The notes beneath the pieces are model-generated. The model saw nothing but the letters and a program-made list of their open reading frames with translations, was not told the DNA's origin and ran no database searches. This document shows positions 45,701-55,835 of a stretch of DNA of 64,000 nt, piece by piece; within the stretch, counting starts at the first letter, position 1; the number at the start of each line of letters is the position of its first letter. The DNA lies in the NCBI RefSeq assembly GCF_954871325.1, contig NC_088775.1, forward strand, positions 7,603,561 through 7,667,560, in the 5' to 3' direction. The DNA is from Gordionus sp. m RMFG-2023 (taxonomy: Eukaryota > Nematomorpha > Gordioida > Chordodea > Parachordodidae). A program made the translations under genes and the position numbers.

Positions 45701-48700
45701 GTCCTTTAGTTTGTGTTGAGGATCTTTCGCTCTACTAAATGATTACCCCCCATTAGTATAAAATGATTATATTTTTATTAATCTCCAATTATAGTTGATA
45801 AAGCTTCTAGACAAATTGGCATACAATTTTTTTAAAATTATCAATAAAATTTTTAACATATAATTTCAAAATCGTTTTCGAATTTATCTTTATCTTTTTA
45901 TACCCCATTTACCTTAACAAAAAAAAACCTAAAAGTTAAGGCAAACTTTATATTTTTACCCATTCAAAAAAAGAAAAACTTAGCCACATAAAAGCACTTT
46001 TTTAAATTTTTTTCGTACTTAATAATGCTTTTCATAATTGCTCTCCCCCCTCTCATTTCAAAAAGTTTAGTATTATCAATACCTGAGGCCGCATTCAAAA
46101 TGGAGACGGATCCGTTTTTTGCATCCGTTCCGTCAAAAGTCAATCTCATTAAAAATGATACATATGTTCAAATGCGTCTGTTCCGATACCTTCCGAATTA
46201 AAAACGGATCCGGCAAATTTTGACGTCAAAACATTTTGACTTTTTGATCCGGCAAATTTTATAGAGCGCTATAACGTTACTTATAATTTTTTAAAAATGA
46301 AAGTCAATATATATCATTTTTAATGAGATTGACTTTCGATGGAACGGATGTAAAAAACGGATCCGTCTCCACTTTGAATGCAGCCTGTATATTTATTTTT
46401 TTAAAATGGCGCTCATATTTTTTTTGATTTTGTTTTAAACTTCTTGTAACCTTACACACATTATATTATAATTTTATTATACAAAATCTATTCGCAGAGC
46501 ATCCAAAAACAGTTGGGGGACGAAACACTTCAAACCTTCATCAATTACGCCCTAGGATACATGTCAAAATTGATATTACCATTTAAAAGGTATTTTAATT
46601 TATATGCCTTTTTAAAAAAATAGATTATGAAACTTAAAACTGCTTACAAGGTGTGATGACCACCCTAAACCGGTTCATTCAACCCATAAAAGAGTTTAAA
46701 ACGTTTCTCTTCCATGTTAGTGCTTATTGTAAAACAATATAGTTTCCCTTCCTATTATTTAGGAATTTTTTTTATAATATCGGTTCGTTCCGCAAATGGA
46801 AATTCAGATCGATCTGTTCATTCAAGATTTTTTTTTCTAGTGTTGTTAAACGGCTCGATTTTTAAAAACCGCTAACAAATTATTCAGCCAAAAAATATCT
46901 CGTAAAACCTATAAATTTTTTGTTCATAGATGGCAGAAAGGTTTGGACATCTATTAACCAAATGTTGAGGCTTGAGTAGTATTATTTTGGCTAAAATTCT
47001 TAATTTAGAATTAGGTTCGAGCCGTTTAACAATACTTGGTTTTTTTTAACGTATTTAGGATTTTTAAAAATTAATCGTATATAAAATAATATGTATATTT
47101 TTAATCGGTATCCATAGAGATATATTTCAAAACTTTTAAAAACAAAAAAATTAAAGCAAAATAAGGCGAATTTCTGAATAAAACAAAATTAAGTAACATT
47201 TAACATAACCATATACACTCACATAATTTATTATTAAAAAACGAATTTAAAACAAAGGTCGCATGAAAAACAATTAACGATTATAAAAAATATAGCACAT
47301 ATATATATATATAACAATTTAAAACAAAAGACGATAAAAATTCAATTAAAAAAAACAATTAAGAGATCGGCTTACTTGCATATTGCTATATGGAACCATG
47401 AATAGCAATGCAATTACTTTGATGAATAGCCGTCGTAATGGCTTGTTTGAAATAGTGCTTAATCATTTTGAAATTAAATAAATATAATTTTTTAATAACA
47501 GTTACAACGGTTCGGGTTTCTCTTTTTGAGATATTATAACGGTTCGGTTATTGTTCGAAAAATTATAACGGTATCGCGATTCGGTTCTACAAATTACTAG
47601 TGTTTGTTAACCGGCTCGATTTGAGCCGATTTTTTATAAACGGCTTAACTCGATACTTTTTCCAGAAAAAAAATGTGAACCCTAAGATTTTGTTCATAGA
47701 ATGGCACAAAGGTTTGGACATACATTAGCGAAATCTCGAGGCTTTGACAATATTTTTTTTTGCTGAAATATTGAGTTAGACAATCCTCCCGATTATTGTG
47801 GATATAAAAAGCGAGGAGAAAAAACGATGATATTCCGATATCTTCGGATGTCAATAAGCGATGTTCGTGGGAAATATTAGCAGAGAATTGCCTCGTTGAT
47901 TACCACCTAATCTAAGTCTAGTCTACACCACTTTAATGAAAGAAAATGTTTAAAATAAAAAACATTATACGTGATTTTTATATTTAATATTCATTAAATT
48001 TGCTGTAGATGGGTTTTTCAATATTTTATAATAAAAAAAAAGGTGATTAAATTTAAAAAATTAATATTTTACCTATAACAAGTGTATACATGTCGTATTA
48101 GGGACATGGCAATCACGAGGGAATTGGGAATCTTTCAATTTTTTTTAATCATTAAGGGTAATTTTTTAAATTTGAAAAAGTATAATTTGACTGGGAATTT
48201 GAAAAAGTATGATTTGACCGGGAATATATTCCGAGAATAACTACCCTGAATTTTAGACAATTTTTTTGCCATTAAAATTTTGCAATATTTTTTCCAATTT
48301 ATATTAAAGAAATATGTGCTAAAATGAAGATAAATTAAGTGTAGTTCGAAAGTTAACGCAGCGTTGACACTCTTTGCAAACTGGAATACATTTCATTTCC
48401 GGTCAAGGCAAATTTTAAAAATTATAATGATCGTTGCTCTCAGTAAATTGATTTAAAATTGAGAGATTCCTAATTCATGCATTTCATATCCCAATATATC
48501 ATATATACTTATATAAAAAAATATAAATAGTTGACATATTAGCTCATGTCTACTCTGCGTTGACTGGGGTGGGTAATTGTATTTCTAGCAATTATGGGAT
48601 TAATCTATGTGATGAACCTCGTCTAGGATCTCATAGTCAAATTTGATACTATTGGCCTTCTGCCTATAATTACAGAAATTTTAAATCATATTGAAATAAT

Positions 48701-51700
48701 TTCTAAATATTTAGGGCCTAATTAACAATAAAGCCGAGATAGAAATCTTCTTCCTGGATAACAGTACCATAGATTTAAACCTGACTACAAAATTGCTTAA
48801 CTTAATAACTTATTTAATATATTCTCGTCTGAAGAATCTCTAACCAAATTGTTTAGCAACTCAGCTTGGATAAGATTCTAAACACTCCCATCACATCAGG
48901 GCCTCTACATAAATCCGCAAATGTTTATAATGCCCCTTAGTTATTGTATCTCTTCTCTTTCGCGCATCCTCATTTTTTTTTCTTCTTTTACTTATAGATT
49001 GAGTCCTTGAAGGCTTTTTAAAACTTGATCTAGAAATTTTTTTTAAAATCTTAATTTAATCCTAATTATAATTAAAAATGAGTCCTATTTTCTGAAAGAA
49101 TTGGTAGCATTTACTTATTATCCCTTCATACCTCGGCATTCTCTTCTCTCCTATCTTCCTTAAAACAATTCATTGATAATATTCAACTTAAACTCCTCCA
49201 ATGATAATTTCCTGGATTAGGCCTTTATTGTTTGTCACAATTCAAGCGGTTACAGTTTTTTTTCAGAAATAATAAGTTTCAAAATCCTATTCCATTTTAT
49301 CCACTCCTTCTCCTCTTTAAGATATACCAACTCTTACAAAACAATTATAAAATAGATGGCCACTAGTTGTCGGAAGCATTGCCGAGTACAAATTTTGGAA
49401 CTTCTTAACATGAACAACTAAGAATCATCGTAGGTTACCAACTCCGCTGCGACATAATCCAAAATTGCAATATACCACTGATGCAAAATGTAGACACGTG
49501 GTAATCACTGTCAAAAGACGAGGTCGCCAACAGCGCCTTTCATTGATCAATAAATTACTTCAGCCTATTCCTACGGCTTGAATTCCGAATATTTTAGAAC
49601 CTTGACCCAAAGACCTGATGCCATCATCAATCCCTTAAGCCTGTTGGTTAAATATTTAAGTGACCGCTTTCCCCACCACGAAGTGTGACCCGGTTATCCA
49701 ATCACAAACCCAAAAAAATATGTATAAAAGCTGGGTAATTTTATTTTTACCACAATAGCCACATCTTAACATCCCAATAATATCTCTTTTTTTTAAAAAA
49801 AAATTTCACGATATTCACTTAATTTAATCATTATTTTTATTTGCTCCCCTCCCTCCCCACAACTCTCCAAGAGGAACTTTTATCGAATTTAGACAGGGAC
49901 TCATAAATATCGCTCCACCCGGGAGAAATTGTTCCCAAGCCGAAAGAGACGAATTCGAAAAATATGACAAGGTTAGTCGTATCGTAATTATTATTTAAAT
50001 AATTTATAATGTAATCTTGTAAGAATGGAGTTAGTTGGCCTTATACCCCTAATGGTCCAATAAGGGTCAAACTTTTCTGCCATCTATACGCGGAATCCCT
50101 ATGCTTAGGGCTTCATTTTTTTAGATACAATCTTGATTACGCCATTTTTTTAAAAGCGCCACAATCGAAGTTTTCGATAACACTAATTGCCACAAATTTG
50201 TACCGTTTTCAGCGGTTTGTATTATTTGACTCGTATTTTTTTATGGTGCCGAAATAAATAAAAGGATGATACCTCAAAATTATTTTTTATCTGCAATAGT
50301 TTACTTAGAAATCGGATTTTTTTTTTCAAAAAAAATAAGCATGTATTAGCCACCTATTTAAAGTTTTTACAAGGAGATCGATTTGTATCATTGCTCTTAT
50401 CAAGATATTCGCGTTTCAAATTTTGGCGCGAAATACATTAAATCTTTAAAAAAATTAATTAAAATTTCTAATGACTATTGGGTCCGACGGACGGGACGGT
50501 TCGGTCCGACAACAGGGTCCGATGGCCCGGTCCGGTCCGACTGAAGGCCGATTAAAAAGATAGTTTAATGAATTTAGTTAATATACATGTTCATGAACAT
50601 ATAAAACATGATTATTCATTGCCTAACACTTTATAATATCTCATTCATCATTTTCCTTTTTTTATTCTTCCGTTTCTTCATTCTTCAAGTAATTTAATTT
50701 ATTAGAAATAGAAATTGAAATCGATGATAATATTATTGAATCACCACTCTCAGCCAAAGAATAACTATTGATTTAGAAAATAGTATTAATAGTGCAAATC
50801 AAAAAAATCTATATTCAAATTTGAAAATATGTTAAAAAATTATATAAATTTTTTGAAAGGATAATACAGGGAAAACATGTAAAATATATCTCCAGATATT
50901 TCTAATAAAGCACAAGTAAATTATGCATATATATCAAATTGAGAGCTCAAAGTTTTAAATAAATGAATAAAAACTTCATTAAATAACCTCCTATAGATAT
51001 GATTACGACTGGAAACATAAAAACCTAAGATAACTGTTGTATTATTCAAATTTTTTATGCTTGTTCATATTACAATTCATAAAATACAATCCTTTTCTTA
51101 ATTTTGAATAATAATCTTTTATGCTTGAACTTACATCTTATAAAATATAATTTTTTATGCTTTAATATTACAAAATAATAATTTGAATAATACAACCACA
51201 CACTTAAGCAAGTCCTCCACCTCTTTCTGAGTCTTGAATTATATTACTGCCTCCTGTCTCTGACGATAATGATAACAAAGCATTAATATTATTAACATAT
51301 AACAATACTAAGACTAGCAAAGGGAATTCACCAGCAGAGATGTTTTTAGGTAGAAAAACAAGAACTGAATTAGATTTTTTGAAAGAAAAAATAAAGCAAA
51401 AGGATAATACATATGATGAGAAATTTAAGGTTGGAAGTTTAGTATGGATTCTACTTTTTGATGGTCCAGTTAAATGTGGGAAGGGTATAGTAAGTAAGAA
51501 TATAGGAAGAAAAAAGGTAGAAGTAGAAATTGAAAGGAACATATGCAAGGCATATTAAACAAGTAAGACCTAGGTGTGTAGGTTAGGAACGATGAGTCTT
51601 AAAATTGATGATAAACATAATGTTTTTGTTTTAACAAATCTGAAAGAATTATGAGAATCATAGATGTGGAGAGTTTATAAAGATTAAATTTTAAAAGAAA

Positions 51701-54700
51701 ATCAGATTTAGGTTTAAAGATTGGTATGATTATAGGGTAAAATATATATATGTATGTATAGTTTAATTCTGTTATAGATAGCTTCCTATTTTAGAGTAGG
51801 AAATAGGATTATAAAGATAGAGATTAGAGAAATCGATGGTTCAGTAGAATCCCGGAATTGGTTGAATGCCGCAAGGGAAGAGGCTCAACATAGATGTGGA
51901 GAAATGTTACAGGAACCCACAAAACGAAGGATGGTCGATAAAAGATGGAACTCAGAAATGGGGAAGAAAAGAAAAATAGAATGCTGGTCATGTGGAGGAA
52001 ACCATATGATGCGTGTGTGCCCTAATATTTATGTGACTAATAATAATGCTTTGTTATCATTATCGTTAGAGACAGGAGGCAGTAATATAATCCTATAAAG
52101 ACTCAGAAAGAAGTGGAGGACTTGCTTAAGTGTGTGGGTGTTGTATTATTCAAATTATTATTTTGTAATATTCAAGCATAAAAAATTATATTTTATAGGA
52201 TGTAAGTTCAAGCATAAAAGATTATTATTCAAAATTAAGAAAAGGATTGTATTTTATAAATTGTAATATGAATAAGCTTAAAAAATTATATTTTTGTAAG
52301 ATGCAAGCATAAAAGTTTATTATTCAAATTTCAGAAAAAGATTATATTTTATGAATAGATATATAAAGCATGATAAAAAATCAAAATTACCATTATAATA
52401 TTTCTACGAATTTTTATTTTTATTTTATTTTATTTGTTAAATAAATTTATTTTATATTAATCAATTGTGTTTTACATTAATTAGATTTATTATATATTAT
52501 CTTTTAAATAAATCAATTATTCTCAACATAGTAGTTCTTTCTCTAACACAACACAACTCTTATAAATAACGAAATATTGTATCAGTATTGGATGGGTAAA
52601 AAATGGAATAATTTTTGATTTTTTAGAAGATGATTAGAATATAATCAAATTGATTTAAATTATATTCAATAAATTTGCAGTGGTTTAATCTTTTTATATA
52701 AATAATATAATAAAAATGATTTGATGATATTATTAAAATATTAGTAATTTAACATATTTCATTTTAAATAAATTTCACGCAGAATAAAACTTTTATAGGT
52801 TAAAAAAAAATTTTTTTTTAGACGGGACCGGACTGGAACGATGGTCCCATGGTCTGGTCCACTTGTCTTAACGGTTCATCGGTCCGTTCTCATTTTAGAA
52901 AAAAGGGCTAGACCGTTGCAAACACTAGATTTTTTACTTTTGAAAAATATATCCTGGGAAGAAATGTACTGGTGGTTTGAAAATAACAAAAAATTTTATG
53001 TCCGGCGCTGTTGCAACTTAGCTTTTGTTAGGCTTACTCAGCTTTGCCCAATTTTTATTATTAAGAATGCCCGGCTGGCTTAACTCTAAATATAGTAGTT
53101 GAACACCAAAATAAACAACTATTTATAATATTGGGGAGCGGTTAAAATTCGCCTTATAGATTATCACTTTTCACTTCTATCAAATATCAGAATTCATCAA
53201 TAATCCAGCCCAATAGGTTTTGCCCTACCCCACCCGTTAATTTTTTTGCCCGCCCCAAATGAATTTTTTTCAGTCGTTAATGGGCCTAGTACCAGGCTAT
53301 GCCGAGCATTGAGGACTTCCAGTATGCTCACAATTCAGCAGATTAATTTGGAAAAAGAGAAAATACAGCTGTAGGGGATTACTATTACCGGATAATTGGG
53401 TATAAATTCTCCCCCTTCCTCCCATATTTACTTAAAATATAAATATTTTAATTTTGTTTTACCAATTAACTTTATCCTGCTTCACAATTTTTTCCAGATT
53501 CATCAGGTGAGGACGAAATTCGTCGAAGATTTGCGGCAAAGATTTTCCGATCTCGGCCTCGTTTTTTCCATAGGTATAAAAAAAAAACTCGCTTAAATGA
53601 TTTTTTATTTACTAATCAATCGATTATTGATTATAGGATCGATCATTTTATACGATAAATCAATCTATTTAATTACTTATCGATTTCTAATGGAATTTTA
53701 TCTAATTAAGGTAGGAAATTAATTTGTTGGCGAAATACTTATTTATGTGGTAAAAAGTTCTATTCAAGGAAATATTCAAGTTCAACTGAAGAATATATTT
53801 TTTTAAATCGGGTGTAATATATTTAAAAATTTTAACAAGGATTCTGAAGTAAGGAGTGGGATTAACGGTTAAAAAGGTATGGGTTAGGGCTAAGATATAT
53901 TAAATATAGTTTTAATCTATTTAAATCATTTTTTTTAACCAATAACCTGTCAAGTCTGATAAGTCATGTGATTTATCCGAGTTGGACCATAATCATTTAT
54001 GCATGTTAATGTGCACGCTCTAAGTCAAGCCTTCAAGACTCTAATTCTTTCCCAAAATATATCACGTAATTATAAATTGAGCACTTGTTCTGATTGGTCC
54101 GTCTTCCAATGGTGCTAGAATTAGAGAGGTCTTGACAATTTTTTAAAATTATATTAAATATTTTTTTAAAAAAAATCATTACAAGGTGGACAAATAAGTT
54201 TCGACGTTTTTCCGAAAGGATGGGATAAATCCTTCTGTCTTCAACATTTTGACACTTATGACCACGTCTACTTTTTCGGTGACAAAACCATGGAGGTAAT
54301 AGCAATTTCGACATTTTTAGGAATTTAGAGCTGTTTACAAAATAAATTATATATTTTTTTAGAGGAGTTTGTTTTATGCATTGGAAATAATGGGATTTTT
54401 TTTTGAAAAAATATTTAATTTTAATCGGCTATCTGCCCGCAATCGAATTTCGTACAAGTTATCTGGTCCCGTCCTTCTTTCCGCGCCTACCTCTAATTTA
54501 AATATCTTCCTTTTTTTTGTATCGAAGTTACAAATTATAATATTTATAGAAAAGAATGAAAGAAAGAAAAAGTTATATATTAAAGAAGGTATCGTTTACC
54601 GCTTAGTCTATTTTCTTTTTTGAGCCAGGTAATCTTATGACATTCGCATAAATGTGGATTAACTTATTAATATTTTATAAAATAGGAGGCCATTTTTAGC

Positions 54701-54925
54701 TTTAGTTTTGTTTTGTTTTTTTATTTGTCGAATTAATAGAAATTAGTGAATTACCAATTTCTCGTTTTATTATTTTTAATATTAAAAAACAACTGTAAAA
54801 AATATTCATTCAAGGGTGGCAATGATCACGAAATTTTCATCCATCCAAGGACTAAATCTTTTACCGTAGTTGGGCCCGAGGATACTCAAAAACAGATTAA
54901 AGAAATATTTCCCGTCTCGCCTTGA
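42686..54925 (+). CDS. PMM2: Phosphomannomutase gene, 8 exons, complete
   Basis: Converts mannose-6-phosphate to mannose-1-phosphate in the cytosol, the step that feeds GDP-mannose to N-glycosylation, GPI anchors and dolichol-phosphate mannose. CDS join: 42686-42769, 42816-42927, 42970-43046, 46498-46589, 49872-49971, 53498-53573, 54186-54295, 54815-54925 (762 nt, 253 residues). Every intron is GT-AG and the frame is unbroken. Seen in the translation: HAD nucleophile motif FDLDGT (Asp18, Asp20), SGSD (51-54), LPENG (74-78), the cap-domain arginines 129, 140 and 147 corresponding to human R123, R134 and R141, [11 protein letters not shown] (185-195), FFGDKT and GGNDHE near the C-terminus. Length fits the family (human PMM2 246, PMM1 262). 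Internal exon lengths 112, 77, 92, 100 and 76 match those I recall for human PMM2. Met9 is an alternative start. PMM1 versus PMM2 cannot be separated in an invertebrate single-copy gene, so the symbol is nominal. Confidence 0.96.
42816..42927 (+). CDS. PMM2: PMM exon 2
   Basis: 112 nt, ends phase 1 before GTTAAA. Encodes the helix leading to [19 protein letters not shown], the HAD motif II region. The preceding intron is only 46 bp and uses the acceptor ACATAAG. Confidence 0.93.
42970..43046 (+). CDS. PMM2: PMM exon 3
   Basis: 77 nt, phase 1 to phase 0, donor GTGAGT. Encodes [17 protein letters not shown], matching the YDYVFPENG block of animal PMMs. The preceding intron is 42 bp. Confidence 0.94.
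43905..44225. mobile_element. Palindromic MITE family 3 in PMM intron 3
   Basis: Left arm TCAATGTGCTATTTTTACG with AGCGCGTTTTT; right arm ATTCCAAACATGACGGC then TTTCCGGTAAAATCAG. About 320 bp. Confidence 0.72.
44483..44708. mobile_element. Foldback hAT MITE in PMM intron 3
   Basis: 226 bp. Flanks TCAAAAAC and CGAAAAAC agree at 6 of 8 positions. Same palindromic plan as the copy at 14,497. Confidence 0.88.
46087..46385. mobile_element. Near-perfect foldback MITE in PMM intron 3
   Basis: 299 bp. Arms of about 74 bp starting GGCCGCATTCAAA and GGCTGCATTCAAA differ at only five or six positions and contain GAGACGGATCCGTTTTTT. Superfamily not settled; flanks TGA and TGT hint at a 3-bp duplication as in PIF/Harbinger. 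The frame at 45,964-46,149 overlaps one arm and is a shadow. Confidence 0.85.
46498..46589 (+). CDS. PMM2: PMM exon 4
   Basis: 92 nt after acceptor TTCGCAG, ending phase 2 before GTATTT. Encodes [20 protein letters not shown] and LPFK, the start of the cap domain. Confidence 0.94.
46838..47037. mobile_element. Foldback hAT MITE in PMM intron 4
   Basis: Begins TAGTGTTGTTAAACGGCTCG and ends GAGCCGTTTAACAATACTT. About 200 bp with internal losses. Flanks are T-rich and not informative. Confidence 0.85.
47598..47782. mobile_element. Foldback hAT MITE, right end lost
   Basis: Begins TAGTGTTTGTTAACCGGC; family similarity stops near 47,782, before the terminal repeat. The open frame here (47,645-47,854) is a shadow. 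Confidence 0.8.
48080..48440. mobile_element. Palindromic MITE family 3, diverged, intron 4
   Basis: Weak left arm (AATTTGAAAAAGTATAATTTG repeated) and a clearer right arm (CATTTCATTTCCGGTCAAGG). Confidence 0.5.
48550..49690 (+). mobile_element. LINE fragment 4 in PMM intron 4, sense strand
   Basis: GC-richer block. Plus-strand phrases such as [16 protein letters not shown] (48,887-48,934) and, near 49,520-49,640, [19 protein letters not shown] and IPNILEP resemble the C-terminal Cys/His region of the LINE at 20,990. Heavily broken, so the call rests on a short run of similar blocks. Confidence 0.55.
49872..49971 (+). CDS. PMM2: PMM exon 5 (substrate-binding cap)
   Basis: 100 nt. Encodes [20 protein letters not shown], then [14 protein letters not shown], with the three phosphosugar-binding arginines. 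Starts after acceptor CCAAG and ends phase 0 at donor GTTAGT. Confidence 0.95.
50025..50195. mobile_element. Foldback hAT MITE, heavily decayed
   Basis: In PMM intron 5. Only scattered family phrases remain (TCTGCCATCTATACGC, TTTTCGATAACACTAA). Confidence 0.5.
50469..52927. mobile_element. GGTCCG-rich terminal element enclosing the retroelement fossil
   Basis: The left end begins TAATGACTATTGGGTCC, and the right end in reverse begins TAGTGTTTGCAACGGTC. Both carry dense GGTCCG/CGGACC motifs (50,480-50,555 and 52,820-52,890). The arrangement resembles hAT-type non-autonomous elements; flanks do not give a convincing duplication. A scrap of the same family is at 11,520-11,580. Confidence 0.5.
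51040..52335 (+). mobile_element. LTR-retroelement fossil (Ty3/Gypsy-like), fragment
   Basis: Within PMM intron 5. Parts: an integrase C-terminal segment (about 51,310-51,580, with [19 protein letters not shown]) and, after a non-coding stretch, a gag-like segment ending in a zinc-knuckle Cys/His cluster (about 51,860-52,030). The outer parts 51,040-51,300 and 52,035-52,335 are inverted copies of each other. Reverse transcriptase, RNase H and protease are not present and no paired LTRs were found. The element is broken, with several breaks and most of pol missing, and is old. The minus frame 51,204-51,548 is a shadow. Confidence 0.7.
53098..53240. repeat. Dispersed repeat, second copy (PMM intron 5)
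   Basis: TTGAACACCAAAATAAACA then TTATAATATTGGGGAGCGG, matching 2,878-3,030. Confidence 0.65.
53498..53573 (+). CDS. PMM2: PMM exon 6
   Basis: 76 nt after acceptor TTTCCAG, ending phase 1 before GTATAAA. Encodes [20 protein letters not shown]. An inverted copy of this exon and its acceptor lies downstream at 55,705-55,835. Confidence 0.95.
53860..54030 (+). repeat. Dispersed repeat (GTTGGACCATAATCA family), copy 1
   Basis: In PMM intron 6. GTAAGGAGTGGGATTAACGG and GAGTTGGACCATAATCA recur at 61,745-61,793 plus 62,000-62,480 (same strand, split by a MITE) and at 31,605-31,790 (reverse strand). Confidence 0.65.
54186..54295 (+). CDS. PMM2: PMM exon 7 (core-domain catalytic Lys)
   Basis: 110 nt, phase 1 to phase 0, donor GTAATA. 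Encodes [14 protein letters not shown] and [10 protein letters not shown], with the HAD motif III lysine. Human exon 7 is about two codons longer, the only internal exon whose length differs. Confidence 0.95.
54815..54925 (+). CDS. PMM2: PMM exon 8 (terminal)
   Basis: 37 codons including stop TGA at 54,923-54,925. Encodes GGNDHEIF, the metal-binding loop, then the C-terminal helix ending IFPVSP. No canonical AATAAA is evident just downstream, so the 3' end is not placed. Confidence 0.93.
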   Translation, partial: GGNDHEIFIHPRTKSFTVVGPEDTQKQIKEIFPVSP

Positions 54926-55704
54926 TTAACATAAATGATTATAGCATTCAAAATTTTGCACCCAAAAATGAATCGCTTTATTTTTATTGCGCAACAAAAT
55001 ATGCACACAAATTATTGTATACATCATATTATAAAAATGTAATATTTTTTATATATTTTTATTGGGGGGGGGGGGACTAAAAGAGAAATTGGATTTTAAA
55101 AATGTTCATTGTAACCCTTAATCAGTGGTTTTAAACTTAATAATTATAGCATACATTTAGGATGTTAAAATGACATTACAACCCGAAACCTTCTAGTAGT
55201 TGGGAATTTTCGATATTACCGGATTTTATTTGAATTTATCTTTTATATTTTAAAAGATATCAACCCTATCCCTGGTTTTAAATTGGTGGTTACTTAAAAG
55301 GGCTAATCATAATATTTAATTTTTCAAATTTTATTACGTGTTTGCGCATATTTCTTATAATATAAATAAGTTGGAGAATTAAAGAAAAATTTCTGGTTCA
55401 GGTGAGGTTTTGGAACCGTTTCTTGAAATTGCTCCACTAAGATAAACAAATAATTATAAAAAAGTATATAATATATGCTATATTTAACATTTTAACAAAT
55501 AATGATGTAACCAAAACAACATGTGATTCAAAAATTGTCAAAATTAATATTTATTATTATTTTATTTTTTTTTAAAAAATAATTAAACAAATATAAAATT
55601 TATTTATCCAAAATTTATATGGAAGATGTTATACAATTATTATTTATGTGGTTTTTTCTATTGGGAAAAAGAAAATATAATGTATCTCAATAAATTTGAA
55701 GCTT
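54926..55704. other. Downstream flank of PMM
   Basis: AT-rich; must contain the PMM 3' UTR and poly(A) site. A G12 tract is at 55,064. No gene seen up to the inverted exon copy. Confidence 0.5.
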
Positions 55705-55835
55705 TGAGAAAACGAGACCGAGATCGGAAAATCTTTGCCGCAAATCTTCGACGAATTTCATCCTCACCTAATGAATCTGTAAAGAATTGTAAGGTAGGAT
55801 AAGTATAATAATGGTAGAACAAAATTAAAATATTT
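55705..55835 (-). pseudogene. Inverted partial copy of PMM exon 6 plus intron-5 end
   Basis: The reverse complement of 55,706-55,776 matches PMM exon 6 almost base for base over about 68 nt. Three C-to-T differences turn CAG into TAG, ACG into ATG and GGC into GGT. It is preceded by a recognisable acceptor (TTTACAG) and by diverged intron sequence that still shares a 22-nt T-rich block (55,813-55,834 versus 53,443-53,464). The match stops just before the exon's 3' end, so there is no donor. In the exon-6 frame the third codon is a stop, so it cannot replace exon 6. No other PMM exons were seen on this strand. It is a local inverted duplication 2.2 kb from its source. Confidence 0.88.

Larger units (their letters stand above)
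43047..46497 (+). other. PMM intron 3 (3.45 kb, transposon-filled)
   Basis: Intron between exons 3 and 4. It holds a palindromic MITE (43,905-44,225), a foldback hAT MITE (44,483-44,708) and a near-perfect foldback at 46,087-46,385. The segment 45,240-45,370 is locally GC-rich with short GGTC/GACC inversions and is unassigned. The rest is AT-rich without recognisable content. Confidence 0.85.
46590..49871 (+). other. PMM intron 4 (3.3 kb)
   Basis: Contains two foldback hAT MITEs (46,838-47,037 and 47,598-47,782), a diverged palindromic MITE (about 48,080-48,440) and a sense-oriented LINE 3' fragment (about 48,550-49,690). Around 47,505-47,590 are GGTTCGG-type motifs like those at the ends of the mini-hAT family, probably a scrap of it. 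Confidence 0.8.
49972..53497 (+). other. PMM intron 5 (3.5 kb)
   Basis: Contains a decayed foldback MITE (50,025-50,195) and a GGTCCG-rich element (about 50,469-52,927) that carries an LTR-retroelement fossil. At 53,098-53,240 there is a repeat shared with 2,878-3,030. The stretch 53,200-53,330 is C/G-rich and unassigned. Confidence 0.8.

Noticed and set aside
55705-55835. Inverted exon-6 copy as part of a second functional PMM gene
   Set aside because: No other PMM exons were seen on the minus strand nearby, the donor is missing and the exon-6 frame is closed by a stop.
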